A stretch of DNA of 64,000 nucleotides from Oreohelix idahoensis (lineage: Eukaryota; Mollusca; Gastropoda; Stylommatophora; Oreohelicidae). Position 1 is the stretch's first letter, and every line of letters starts with the position of its first letter. The stretch lies in assembly GCA_024509875.1 (NCBI GenBank), contig JAMPIV010009927.1:272001-336000 (forward strand), written 5' to 3'. The position numbers were made by a program, and so were the translations under genes. The notes under the pieces were generated by a model. The model was not told where the DNA came from, did no database searches, and saw only the letters and a program-made list of their open reading frames with translations. This document shows, in pieces, positions 44,945 to 55,935 of this stretch.

Positions 44945-45470
44945 CTTTAGCACTTTCATAATTCAAAACATGTCGTTAATAAATGGTGCATTCTTAATTT
45001 GGAACATTCCGCTAATGATTAATTCTTTCCTAATTTCAAGCATTCCCTCAATTATTGGTACATTCTTAATCTCGAATATTTCGTTAATTGTTAGTTTCTC
45101 AGTTTGGAACATTCCGTTAATTATTGGTAAATTTTTTAATTGGCAAATTTGGTTAATTATTGGTATATACATACATTTTTAAATTCCATTAACTATTGCT
45201 AAATGGTCAATTTTGAACATTCCGTTAATTACTGACACGTTGTCAGGAATGTTTCGTTAATTATTGGTACATTCTTAAATTGGAATATTCTGATAATTAT
45301 TAGTACATTCTTAAATTGAAACATTGCGTTACCCATTGGTACATTCTTAACTTGCAACATTTCGTTAACTAAAAGTACATTGTTAATTTGGAATAGTCTT
45401 ACTCGTAATTTACATTCTTGCATTCAGTTATTTAAACGTACATTCTTAATTTGGAACATTGCATTACGTG
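44945..45470 (+). repeat. Degenerate minisatellite, unit about 36 bp
   Basis: The motif TTCTTAATTTGGAACATTCC followed by GTTAATTATTGGTACA recurs about 13 times. Because the unit is near 36 bp, frames stay open on both strands with a 12-residue period (MFQIKNVPIINE-like on the minus strand). It lies 0.4-0.9 kb beyond the stop of the FReD gene, so it is downstream or in its 3' UTR. Confidence 0.85.
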
Positions 45471-45862
45471 CGCCATTATTATAATATCACCATACACTGT
45501 CAGGTGCATTAACTTACTTTCAATCTGCAAATACTTTAAAATGTCTTGCGATATTTAAGTCAAATTCCTACACATTAAACAACAAGAGTAAAATCTCTAC
45601 AGTATCAATACATATTCTGTGTTGGTCTAACAACCAATATTTTCGAATAAACAAAATGTTTCTTAAAATTGTGTTTAAAAAAACTTTTTTTTTTTTTTTT
45701 TGAAATTTACGGTTAGCTTCGTTTCTGTAAGCACATTTTTCCAGCCATAGACAAGAGTGTTTTAGTTAAACCAGATGCATTTCTGAATTTAGCAGAATTA
45801 GGTTTCAAACTGGACAGTGTGTGAGATTGTAAGGTACAGATTCACTGCCTTCACTTAACACA
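45471..45862 (-). other. 3' flank or UTR of the FReD gene
   Basis: No clear minus-strand AATAAA is seen close to the stop. A T17-type run (45684-45701) reads as an A run on the minus strand. The poly(A) site is undetermined. Confidence 0.5.
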
Positions 45863-46291
45863 TTAAACGGACCGAACTTTAATCTCTGAATAAGCTAACG
45901 ATTGGGTGAAGCCGGAAATGCCTCCGGTCCACTCTTGGGTAGCAATGTTCTCATTTGACTTCCACACGCCGTTCAAGCTTAGATCGTGACAGACATTTTG
46001 CCAGGATTTTGAAGGGAACAAAACAGTGCAAACGTTGTTAAAACATGTATTGTACCACCAGGCAGATCTGTAGTGACTGGCACAGTTCAGATAGTCGTTG
46101 TCATTATCTCGGTCATACGTGCTAAACTTCGTCCCAACGTCATTGGAGTTAAGGGTATCAAGGGATGTTCCACTGTACCCAATGGCAGTGAGGGCGTATC
46201 CAGACTCCTCATCCTCAACTTTAAAGTATGTATAATGTGCAAAATATTTTTCTCCTTCAATTCCTATTTCAATTCTCAGTTCATTGAAACC
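45863..46291 (-). CDS. Fibrinogen-domain protein, terminal exon (FReD C-terminal two thirds)
   Basis: The acceptor TTGTTTGTTTTCAG on the minus strand (AG at 46293-46292) opens in phase 0 with GFNELRIEIG. The exon encodes 142 residues and a stop. Key FReD features are present: the strand motif FKVEDEESGYALTAIGYSG, the calcium-site run TKFSTYDRDNDND (residues 54-66), NCASHYRSAWWYNTC with the second conserved disulfide pair C70-C83, and SLNGVW and YSEIKVR at the end. Between C83 and the usual HDLSLNG there is an extra 18-residue stretch (84-101) with two further cysteines, C88 and C101. FReDs are secreted lectin-like modules that bind acetylated sugars or microbial surfaces. Confidence 0.9.
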   Translation of the reverse strand, partial: GFNELRIEIGIEGEKYFAHYTYFKVEDEESGYALTAIGYSGTSLDTLNSNDVGTKFSTYDRDNDNDYLNCASHYRSAWWYNTCFNNVCTVLFPSKSWQNVCHDLSLNGVWKSNENIATQEWTGGISGFTQSLAYSEIKVRSV

Positions 46292-47519
46292 CTGAAAACA
46301 AACAAGATGCATTGTTCTGTTAAATAAAACAAAACCGTATGCGTTACATCAACATCTAAGTTAATGGTTATTAATGTACACCTGGGTTCCCCAACATGTT
46401 TTGAGTCGTCACCAGTCCTTAGAATCCTTGACCCTTAATCGACCAGAAGCAAAACATAAATAAATAAAGTAAGAGAATTAATTAACATTACCTTTTTATG
46501 GAACTGGTTCAATTTATTAATGGGACACATGTGGCTAAGAAAAAATTAACAAGAGAATTGATACGTGGTTGGAGACTGGCGAGTTTAAGTCGTACATCAT
46601 GACCTTCTCTCTTGTTTAGTCGCTTCTTTTGTTTTGATATCAAATGAATTTACGGGGCAAAAACCAACTTCAACCATGTATGAAATAGGTAATGTAAGTA
46701 CAATGGCTCAACTGCTGCTCAAAGCTGCAGGTATTTTGTAGCAATATTTTCATATGTAAAACTGAGTCACAGCAGGCATTTTAATTTCTTATGTGAATAT
46801 CGACTTTCGACCTCAAAAGGTTTAATCGATTCTCTGGGTTTATCGACCCCACGGATATCGATATCGATCACTTTGGGGACTCCTAGTGTTCCCCACATAT
46901 TGTATGATACTAAAGAGCAAGTAACCCGCCACAACAAGTGTGACGGTATTGCCTACCCTGCTTTGCAGTAGTGGTCCACCAGTGGCCAAAACTCAAGAGT
47001 ATTTACAATGGGCCTTCAAAGGTGTCGACCTTCGCACAAGATTACTCTTGGCAGAGATGAAGATAGAAGGTTAATGACGCTTCTACCACAAAGGAGTGTT
47101 CACAAGATATTCAGATAAGCGAAAACAATGCTGCATTTGGCTGAGCACGTTAATTCTAGAATCTGCCGACAACTTTTGTGAAGGATTAAGCAATGGTTTA
47201 TGTTAACTCGTTTAAGCCCCCCACCTCTGATTAACTCAGGGGAAGTCTTATTATTCTGGTATAGCTCAGTTTAGAGTGTGTGTAGTAACTTGACTGAGAC
47301 AAACATGCAGTACATTTAAAATGATTAAATCGAAGTCAAATTTGTAAAATTACAAATAACAAAATTTAATAATAAATTCAGGTTTTAACAAGTTTAAAGA
47401 ACTGAATAATATTTTATCAAAAGGTTGTCATCACTGTTGTGATGGGATTTAACTGAATAAAGAAGGTCGTTTTTAGCAGCGGATATTTTGCACTTAGCTG
47501 CCAATGGTAGTTACTCCTC
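46292..47519 (-). other. FReD gene intron, 3' part; no exon seen
   Basis: Unique-looking sequence. At 47020-47180 one frame reads KITLGRDEDRRLM and later AEHVNSRICRQLL, faintly like a Tc1 transposase N-terminus; too weak to call. Confidence 0.45.
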
Positions 47520-49400
47520 CCGCTGGGTTGGTTGTTGGTAGACTGTATCGCTGTTTACGCTCGTTTCTGGTCAATGTTAAAGGTGCCGCTGCTCCTAGAA
47601 AGTCAAGGAGTAACGGCAAAGTTGGTCCTTCGTCTTAAAGAGCAGGCTGCTGTTCCTTTATTGTTCCAGAGAAATTACCCGTCAGCTGGTACCACCACGA
47701 GTAACTATGATGAAAGAATAGAAGCGAAACGCTCTCCTAAGTATTACGTTTTCCGGCACATAGTTATGTGCCCCCTCCCCCCCCCCCCCTTCTATTTCTA
47801 TTTCACCATCCCATTTAACTCAGAATTACTCTCGATGAGTATTAAACTTAAGCTCTCGAGAGAAATCTTTCTTTAAATTTAAATGGAACAGTTATATATA
47901 TTGATTTTACATTTAAATGAAAAGGTTAATAATACAGTTATAATGTGTTTTCATTTACATTTCCACTGTTTGAAAAGTGTTCACAATATAAAATGAATAT
48001 GTTTTCATTTAAATTTACACTGATTGAAAAGTTTGAAACTTCCTTTTATTTTAAAGTGAATATGTTTTCGCTTACATTTACACTGATTGAAATTATAGAT
48101 ATTATACTTACAATGTACATAATTTCTTTCATCTTCCCCTCCCTGCTCCATATGGAACCTGGGACTATTTGTGCGTTTAGTTCTTTTTAAGAACTAGCAA
48201 TAAAGCAGTCACCAGTCCCTTGCAGTGGTGGTTCATGAAATCATACTTCTATATGCTGAGGTTGCCAGCCCCAAATGACTTGGGCATTCCTAGCACTTTT
48301 CACACATTAAAATTCACATGGTAATATATACATATATGTTAGTTCACATGTTAGTAATGAAATATAGAATGTAAAATCACAACTTAAAAAATCTTGGCTC
48401 ACAGATGTTTTTGCTCAGATTAATAAGTTAAGGCACTGGGTTAAGCCTCCTACACGTGTACTTGGGATCGCTAATTTAGCACTAAAACACCCTCTTTGAC
48501 TTTGTGTGTTCAGTTTCCTCAGAGTCCGGTTCCTTATAAAAACGGATTTCCTGGGCTGTATTAAGTCTTTCAAGGTGTTCCAATAAAAGTCCGGTCTGAT
48601 AAATGGAAATCCTGAATTTTCTTATGGCAAGTCTGGTTGTTCTTGGCAAATGATTCCTCAGAGTAAATTTTCACAGTGAAATAACACTGAACAAAAGCCA
48701 GGTTCTATTCACGATCCTATCCCGCTCTGTTTGTTATGGAGCTAAAATGATCAGCCAAACTGATTTGAATATTTTGCATGACTCATCTAGTGCAAAATTT
48801 CAAACATTAATTTTATGAAAATAGGCTATAAATATCCGATTGCTCTGTGTACGAACTCACAAACATGCTGTTAAACTCATACGACAATGTGTGTTAGATG
48901 TAACACTTATTACTACGAATATCTTACTAAATAATGTCGTGGACGTGAAATGATTATATCATACATGTCCGTCCCAAACGTGTCGCACAGACGAGTAATC
49001 TTGTTATCTGTTGCCTGAGCAAACGAAAACCGACTACGGGCGAGTAATTTTATCACCCGGCCCAGCTTGAGAAAACAGAATCATGCAAAACTGAGCAAAC
49101 CCACATTGGTCTTCATCTGCTCTAATCTCAGCAAATCTGTGCCGCATCAAGCAAAATATGATTATTATCACCTACAAGGAGTGTCAAAATGATTTGACAA
49201 TATCAAATATATGCTTCTTAGCAGAGAAAGAAAGTGCCACAATTGAAAACACGCAATAAAATCCGTACCGCATATGTACCGATTACTGCTGTAGTGACAC
49301 AGAGATTAGGAATTGAAGAAGAAGGGGTCGCCCCAATCCATCCTGTGACAACAAGACTGTTTTTGGGAGGGGGTGATCAGGTTGTGTTCTTTCTGCTGAC
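47520..49400. repeat. Copy A of a roughly 2-kb tandem duplication in the FReD intron
   Basis: Starts GGGTTGGTTGTTGGTAGAC and pairs with 49665 onward: GAAACGCTCTCCTAAGTATT (47727) with GAAACGCTCTCCTGAGTATT (49876), TTAAACTTAAGCTCTCGAGA with TTAAACTTAAACCCTCGAGA, and the CATACGACAATGTGT block (48878) with 51037. Within it is a small tandem ATTGAAAAG/ATGTTTTC-type repeat (47945-48110). A C14 run lies at about 47776-47789. Confidence 0.9.
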
Positions 49401-49664
49401 GACAGCGCTAATTTGCCTGTGATCAGTGCATTCCTTTCCATTCCATTTCAACTTCACTGGATCGTTGTAGGCAAAGTTACCTTGACTTGTGGTCAATGGT
49501 CATTGCCCCACAAGACCTCACAAAAAAAAAACGTAAAAGCCTGTGTGTTCTTTCATGGAGTGGTCAATTTTGCTTTTTCATCACTGTTAATATGGAAGGA
49601 AAATGTACGAAGGAGGTCCCTTGGTAGCTTATAGAGCTAATTAACTGTCAGTGACGGTTCTGCT

Positions 49665-51560
49665 CCTTCTGATGGGTTGGTTCTGTGTAGATAGGTCACT
49701 GGAGTTCTCGCGTCTCTGGTCAAGATTAAAGGTGCAGCACGTTCCCAGAACAATCAAGGAGTAACTGCAAAGATGATCCCGCGTTTCTACGTCAGTCCAC
49801 TTCTACCCCTCACTTTGTTACAGAGATTGGTACCCTCCTGATACCACCAACAACTATGGTAAAAGAATAGAAACGAAACGCTCTCCTGAGTATTGCGTTT
49901 TCCGACACATACTTATGTATCCTCTTTCCCTCTGTTCCACCATCCCATTTACTCAGACTTTACCCTCGATGAGAATTAAACTTAAACCCTCGAGAGAAAA
50001 CATTCTTTACATTTAAATTGAATAGCTTTATTTTTATTTTACATTTAAATGAAAAGGTTAATAGTACAGATAGAATATGTTTACGTTTACATCTCCCCTG
50101 ATTGAAAAGTGTTCCCAATATAAATTGATTATGTTTTCATTTATATCTACATTTGCTGAAAAGTTCCAAACTTTCATTAATTTTAAAGTGAATATGTTTA
50201 CATAGACATTTACACTGGTTGGAAACTGTAATTATTCTATTTAGAATGTACACTATTTCTTTCATCTTTCCCTCCCTGCTCCATATGGAACCTGTGACTA
50301 TTTATGCGTTTAGTTCTCTTTATGAAATTAGCAATAAAGCAGTCAGCAGCCATTGCAGAGGTGATTCATGAAATCATCATTCTATACGCTGAGGTTGCCA
50401 GCCTCAAATGACTTGGACATCCACTAGCGAGTTTCACATATTAATATTCACATGACAATATATACATATTAGTTCACATGTTAGTAATGAAAAATATAGA
50501 ATGTAAAATGACAACTTACGCCAATCCTGGCTCACAGACTGTGTGCTCAGATGAATGAAGTTAAGGCACTTGATTAGGTCCCTTACACGTGTTCTTGGGT
50601 GTCGTTACTTTTATAAGATAATTCCCTCTATGACTCCGTGTTTTTTAGTTTCCTCAGATATTCCGGTTTTCCTTATTTAAAATGAAAGAGATTTCCTGGG
50701 CTGTTTTGTAAGTCCTTCAAAATTCTCCAATAAAAGGTCCAGTCTGATAACATGGAAATTCTGAATTCTAACTTCTGGCAAGTCTTGTTGTGTCTTGGCA
50801 AGCGATTTTCCACAGTGTCACTGAAACGGGTCAGGTTAAATTCCTGTCCCACCCCCGCATCTGTTTGTTATGAAGCTGCTCATGGCTTCAATCATTTCAA
50901 ACCAAAAATGTTGGGTGGGGTAATTTCAAAATATTCCGACATGGAATAATTTTGCGCGTGTTGCAAAGGTCACGTCTCCCCTATATAGAAGTCAAACATC
51001 TGGTGCCTTGTGTACAAACTCACAAACACATTTGTAAACTCATACGACAATGTGTTTCAGATGTAGCAAATTATTACTTTCACATAAAGTAATGTCCTCG
51101 GACAGGAAACGATTATGTCATTTGTGTCTGTTCAAAAGATGTCGCGCAGACGAGCAATCTTGTTATCTCTCGCTTGAGCACGCACCCTTCTCTTTACCAC
51201 CGTGGCAACAGAAGCACCCTTGCTTTATCAGCAATTAAACAACTACGCTGGGCGATTTTCATGATATCTGTCCCGGCCAAGGTTTGGTACGCGAGGATTT
51301 CCGACATGACTGACGTTCCAATATTGCATCACTTGTCTACTCTCTCTGCAGGGATGGTCCGACAAACAGACAGGACGAAACACTACCGAAACGAGTGAAA
51401 GAATGCTTGACAATACAAAATATCTGCTCCATAGCAGAGAAAAAAAACGGCTCTGACCCGCTGAAAAGCAGGCAATAGTCAGTACAAAAATGTAACTGAT
51501 TTCTGCTGTAGTGAAAGAGAGATCGAGAAGAGGTCGCCTCAAAATCCATCTCGTGGCAGA
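49665..51560. repeat. Copy B of the roughly 2-kb tandem duplication
   Basis: Colinear with copy A, with many substitutions and small indels (about 80% by eye). It ends in the block GAGGTCGCCTC-AAATCCATC, paired with GGGGTCGCCCCAATCCATCC near 49325. About 260 bp of unrelated sequence separates the copies. Copy B ends about 140 bp from the exon at 51701. Neither copy contains an exon-like FReD sequence. Confidence 0.9.
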
Positions 51561-51700
51561 GAGACATGTAACACGTACTTGAGAGACAAGATATCACAGT
51601 TCAGTATTAACAATTATGAGAGAGACATGTAACACTTACATGAGAGACAATATATCAAAATTCAGTCTCAACAATTACTTGAGAGTCATGTAACACTTAC
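51555..51700 (-). repeat. Tandem repeat carrying repeated splice-donor sequence
   Basis: Two and a half units of about 59 bp (GAGAGACATGTAACACTTAC on the plus strand). On the minus strand each holds GTAAGTGTTACATG or GTACGTGTTACATG. The unit nearest the exon supplies the actual donor GTAAGT at 51700. The second copy lies near 51641 and the third near 51580. Confidence 0.85.
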
Positions 51701-51820
51701 GTTGCTAGTAAGATTATGGATCACTTCATTTCCGATCCAATAGTCGCTATGAGCATCTCCAAAACCATTCTTGTAATCATTCCAGCCTCTATAAAAGCTG
51801 GTATCACCTTTCGCACGTCT
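51701..51820 (-). CDS. Fibrinogen-domain protein, middle FReD exon
   Basis: An exact 120-bp, 40-codon exon, phase 0 at both ends, between a TTTCATTAAAG acceptor and the GTAAGT donor. It reads RRAKGDTSFYRGWNDYKNGF, then GDAHSDYWIGNEVIHNLTSN. This is the invariant FReD core W..Y..GFG....-(F/Y)W.G...I..LT. It joins in frame to ...GGGWIVLQ upstream and GFNELRIE downstream, giving a continuous FReD of normal order. Because the phase is 0 at both ends, skipping this exon would keep the frame but destroy the fold. Confidence 0.93.
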
Positions 51821-51954
51821 CTTTAATGAAACAAATAAAATTTAACCAAGTCAAACACAACAATAAAACACTTCCTATTGTGTGGCTGTGAAACATGGTA
51901 TATAACAAAAACAGCAACCAGAAAGTTATAATCATTGCAATGGTATGACAAAAT

Positions 51955-52380
51955 GTTATTATTGTTATTGTTATACAGAATTGACATCATTGCACTCTGG
52001 GCAAACCCATAGGTGCTCAGTCACCATCAGTATATGTCGAAGAGTGTGAATGTTAACTGCTCCTGTAGCTCGCTGGTTGTAAACACGACGGATGCATCCT
52101 CTCATGCGTCCATTTCTGCTAGCCTTACGTTTGATGCCAAATTCCACCAGTCTTAACCTTGATGATTCATCTATTGTAGTGTCACTCTCTAGCAGGCGAT
52201 CATTAATTGTTCTCGATATATCTCCCGTATCCATATCTAGTGTCCCCACTATGGGTGCTCTTGATGCTAGTCTGTCAGCTCGTTCATTACAACATACCCC
52301 AGCATGTCCAGGACAGTATATCCACACCAGCTCTTGTAAACTGGAAGCTTCTATGAATGTTTTCCATTCATGCCGCAACC
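51955..52380 (-). pseudogene. LINE RNase H domain and C-terminal tail, minus strand
   Basis: Reads WLRHEWKTFIEASSLQEL, then VWIYCPGHAGVCCNERADRL. This is the end of an RNase H domain with its W.PGH.G..GNE.AD.LA signature (Cys replaces one Gly) and the last catalytic Asp. About 90 residues follow to TGA near 51971, then an AAT/AAC-type tail (TTATTGTTATTGTTA at 51958-51974). It resembles Jockey/I-type LINEs. Truncated at its 5' side by the adjoining RTE fragment. Confidence 0.75.
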
Positions 52381-52606
52381 AACCACTTCGAATTTTCCAA
52401 GGCAGTCCTTGTTCTGGAACCTCCAGGGCAAGAGAGGCAGAGGTAGACCAAGAAGCACATGGAGAAGAGAGCTGGAAACAGAGGTGAAAATGATGAGAAG
52501 AACGTGGAAAGAACTTGAGATGATGGCACGTGACAGGAGGACTTGGCATGTGTTTGTTGAAGGCCTATGCTCCTTTGGGAGTGGAGGGTTGTGACTGAAT
52601 GAATAG
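52381..52606 (+). pseudogene. 3' end of the (GAAT)-tail RTE, plus strand
   Basis: Matches the complement of 7577-7790. It reads GKRGRGRPRSTWRRELETEV, RRTWKELEMMARDRRTWHVF and ends GSGGL, stop, GAATGAATAG. It abuts the minus-strand LINE at 52380 with no spacer. Confidence 0.85.
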
Positions 52607-52845
52607 TTCACTGGACATAGAGCTGGTTTAAAAACTGTGGGAATTAGGGGGTTGCCCAGGGCATCAAAATTTAGGGGGCGGTAGAATCGATTACACTAAA
52701 CTATTGGTATAATGAAATATAATCGTAATTCCAGGAAAACCTTTTTTTCAGCGACCTTTCCATATCATTGTAACTAAGGGTGTATAGGTGTATTGGTAAT
52801 AGTAAATGTATGCGTATGTTTAGTGTACTAGGGTGTGTGTATATG

Positions 52846-53087
<242 letters not shown>

Positions 53088-53130
53088 CGTAATTTGTGTA
53101 TTGTATAGAAATCAGTAACTATACAATTAT

Positions 53131-54233
53131 TTACACTACATTTCCTTGAAAATAGTTCCCTTCGGTAACTACACACTTTTGCCCACGTCCATACAGCTGT
53201 TGGAAACATTCCTGGAACCCATTCTTTGACACCTCTCTAAGCTGCTTTGTCGCATTGGTGATAACGTCCTCAGCGTCCTCAGCATCCTTGAATCAAGAAA
53301 AAATTAGGCGGTGGCAGGTCGGGAGAATATGGAGGATGTTCCAGGGCAGTTACATAGTGCGTTGCGAGGTACTGCTTCATCAGTAGGGATCGATGTGCTG
53401 GCGCATTGTCATGCAGCAGAACCCACGTGTTTGTTCTCCATTTTTCTGGACGTTTCCTTCTGATTGCATCTTTTAGGCGATGGAGGATATCAACGTACAT
53501 TTCCTTGTTAACCGTTCGGCCTTCAGGAATGAATTCATGGTAGACAATACTCTGGAAATAAAAAATAAAACTTGCAACATAACTTTTCCTTTGCTCTTGT
53601 CCAAACGAAATTTCTGTGCCCGGGGAGATGAGGGTGATTTCCATTAAGAGGACTGACGTTTTGTCTGAGGATCGTACAAAAAACGCCACGTCTCGTCTCC
53701 TGTGATTATGTTGTTGAGAAAATTGTTATCTTGATCAGCCACAGTGATTAGGTCTCCTGCCAGTGTCAGTCTCGTTTCTTTCTGTTCAGGAGATAACATT
53801 TCGGGAACCATGTGTTGACAAACACGGTGCATGTGCAGTTCGTTGTGGAGAATACTGTGGTAACTTCCAACTGATATTCCAACTTCTGAGGCTATTTTCT
53901 CTACACTTACTCTTGTGTCAACACGAACAACGTTCCGAACACGCTCAATGTTTTCATTGTTTATCGAAGTAGGCGGTCGTCCCATCGTGGATCATCATCG
54001 ACACTAACATGACCTTCACGGAAACGCTTGTGCAACTCAAAAACTTGCGATTTCTTCATTGCGGTATCACCATATGCTTTATTAAGCAAGGTTACTGTCT
54101 CTGAGGGTGACTTCTCAAGCAAAACACAAAATTTGACATTTGTACGTTGTTCGATCAAGGACATTTTCAACTCCGACGATGCTACGTGCACGCCATACAA
54201 ACAAACTTCTGTAACTTCTGTTCGAGAGTACAC
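53131..54233 (-). pseudogene. Mariner transposase 3, inactivated, catalytic Asp lost
   Basis: Minus strand from about 54233. The first helix region is NVKFCVLLEKSPSETVTLLN. SQVFELHKRFREGHVSV, a frameshift near 53985, then NNENIERVRNVVRVDTRVSV follow, with the first Asp in ITGDETW (about 53690). After another shift come IVYHEFIPEGRTVN and the second Asp in VLLHDNAPAHRS. The third position reads DLPPPNFFLI, with Asn where the mariner Asp belongs. A short deletion follows before DAEDVITNATKQL (in another frame), ending TAA at 53133-53131. Terminal repeats are not evident. It lies in the FReD gene's second shown intron, on the same strand as the gene. Confidence 0.85.
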
Positions 54234-54525
54234 ATGAAAGTTACATCAGCCGTGTCGTTTCCTCAAGGTCACTACCAACTTATAAAACTATAATCTCCAT
54301 GACATAATCATTCAAACATGAGTCGACTATTTATATATAGTATATACTTGAGTGCCAAAAAAGCTATTTGCCTAAGGCGCGAAATGAGCTGTTTGTCTAG
54401 GCATAGAAAACCCGGTTAGCCTTTTGCGTCAAGTACCTTTGTACCTGACCTGATTGTACGTTAACTGCGCCTGATTACGTTTACATATGTTACCATGATC
54501 ATTAAATAAAGACAACATAAATCAC
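54234..54525 (-). other. Intron sequence, nothing recognised
   Basis: No ORF, repeat or signal apart from the donor GTGATT at 54525-54520. Confidence 0.5.
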
Positions 54526-54666
54526 CTGCAAAACAATCCAGCCGCCACCATCTGTCTCTGTGTCACACAGAACCGTGAGGCTGCCGTATATTTTGATCAG
54601 TTGCCTGGCGTATTTTTGTGGCATTCCTCTATAACACGAACTTAACTCTTGTGAATGCGGAGGTAG
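54526..54666 (-). CDS. Fibrinogen-domain protein, exon opening the FReD
   Basis: A 141-bp, 47-codon exon between a TATATTTCAG acceptor and a GTGATT donor, phase 0 at its 3' end. It reads LPPHSQELSSCYRGMPQKYA, then LIKIYGSLTVLCDTETDGGG and WIVLQ. This is the conserved beginning of a FReD: first disulfide pair C11-C34, and the nearly invariant V-x-C-D-x-(E/T)-T-D-G-G-G-W. If the previous exon (57716) ends in phase 0, as its HK-GTAAGA boundary implies, the joint is in frame. GTGATT is a weaker donor than the consensus. Confidence 0.92.
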
Positions 54667-54734
54667 CTGAAATATACACGGGAAATAGCAGAAGTGACTT
54701 TACTTCTAAATAGGAACTACCAATGAGAGTAACT

Positions 54735-54870
54735 GTATGCACCGATTAAATGACTGAGGAGTAGAGTGGAAGCATGGCTGAGGGAGAATCTGCATGGTGA
54801 CGAGAGAAGCGTGAGACGGACCGCCAACATTATAAGAGACAGATGTGGCTATTTGAGAGCAAAACGAGGA
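54735..54870 (+). pseudogene. LINE 3' end scrap, same family as 13690-13980
   Basis: Reads WLRENLHGDERSVRRTANII, then RCGYLRAKR. The counterpart at 13870-13970 reads QLREKLYGN and YSYLREN. It runs into the purine array. Confidence 0.6.
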
Positions 54871-55312
54871 GGAGGAGAAGGTGGAGGAGAATGAGAAGAA
54901 GATGGAGGAGAATGTGGAGAAGACGGAGGAGGAGGAAAATGAGGAGAAGAAGGAGGAAAATAAGAAGAAGGAGAATACAGAGGAGGAGGAGAATGAGGAA
55001 AAGAAGAAGGAGGAGGAGGAGAATGTGGAGAGATGGAGGAAGAGGATAATGAGGAGAAGAAGGAGGAAAATAAGAATGAGGAGAAGACAGAGGAGGAGGA
55101 GAATGAGGAGAAGAAAACGGAGGAAAAGGAGAATGAGGAAAAGAAGAATGAGGAGAAGAAGATGGAGGTGTGGGAGAAGGAGGAGGAGAATGAGAAGAAG
55201 AAGGCGGAGGAAGAGGACAATTAGAAGAAGGAAGAGGAAGAGATATAGATGATGATTAAGATGATGATGATGAAGAAGAAGAAGCCGGAGAAGCAGAAGA
55301 AGAAGAAAAATA
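54860..55312 (+). repeat. GGA/GAA purine array, about 450 bp
   Basis: Imperfect GAGGAGAAG-type repeats, ending in GAAGAAGAAGAA near 55300. It starts exactly where the LINE's GAA tail would be, so it is probably an expanded tail. Glu/Lys- and Arg-rich open frames are artefacts. Confidence 0.9.
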
Positions 55313-55593
55313 AGATTATATATTTCGCGACTTCCATCCCAATTTTCTTAGCTCAGAGAGGACCAGACGTCAGATAGGATCAATAACAATTTTGCTAAGA
55401 AGTGATTAAGGCTATAAATATAAATATATATTAACACATAAATTAGTATTGAATCAGTTTTACAAATTAATGGTACACAGGAAACTCGAGACGTGAAGGG
55501 TTTCACCCTTCGTCAGCCACAGTTACAAACAGGCAACAAGGACACGAAATATTGACAGGTTTAAAAAAAAATACTAAAGACACTTCACACACG

Positions 55594-55634
<41 letters not shown>

Positions 55635-55750
55635 AACATCACAGATGAAGAACAATAATAAAGCAAGACAAATACAAAACCAGACAAAATATCAATACAA
55701 GACATTCAACAATCAACGAAAATCAAAAGCAGAAAATGGAATAACAAATC
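55313..55750 (-). other. Intron sequence with a short (AT)n
   Basis: (AT)n at about 55598-55627. No exon recognised. Confidence 0.5.
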
Positions 55751-55754
55751 AAGA

Positions 55755-55935
55755 AGTCCTCTTCTTCTTCCGTCCTTAGCCACCGACCGTCAAAGCAGTC
55801 AGTGGCCATTACGCCTAGTGGCGTCTTAGGGCAACAGCAGATAGGTTTTCTTTGCCATTGTTTCCCATCACGCCTATTGGCGTCTTTAGGGCAACAACAA
55901 ATCAATCCATTTGCTGTTGTTTCCGTAATCGAAGT
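55755..55935 (-). mobile_element. RTE-gamma 3' end, very short copy, internally duplicated
   Basis: On the plus strand: CTTCTTCTTCCGTCCTTAGC, then CCGACCGTCAAAGCAGTC and the stem ACGCCTAGTGGCGT. A second ACGCCTATTGGCGT with GGCAACAACAAATC follows 60 bp later. It corresponds to the last part of 10560-10640 in inverse orientation. Confidence 0.7.

Noticed and set aside
47020..47180. Possible Tc1 transposase N-terminal relic
   Set aside because: Similarity is limited to a few residues (RDEDRRLM, SRICRQLL), with stops between them and no terminal repeats.
53131..54330. Terminal inverted repeats for mariner 3
   Set aside because: Only a weak ACT..CCTTG match around 53140 and 54270 could be found, so the element's ends are not called.
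54843..55252. Arg/Glu/Lys-rich ORFs on both strands
   Set aside because: They are frames of the GGA/GAA purine array next to a LINE 3' end.
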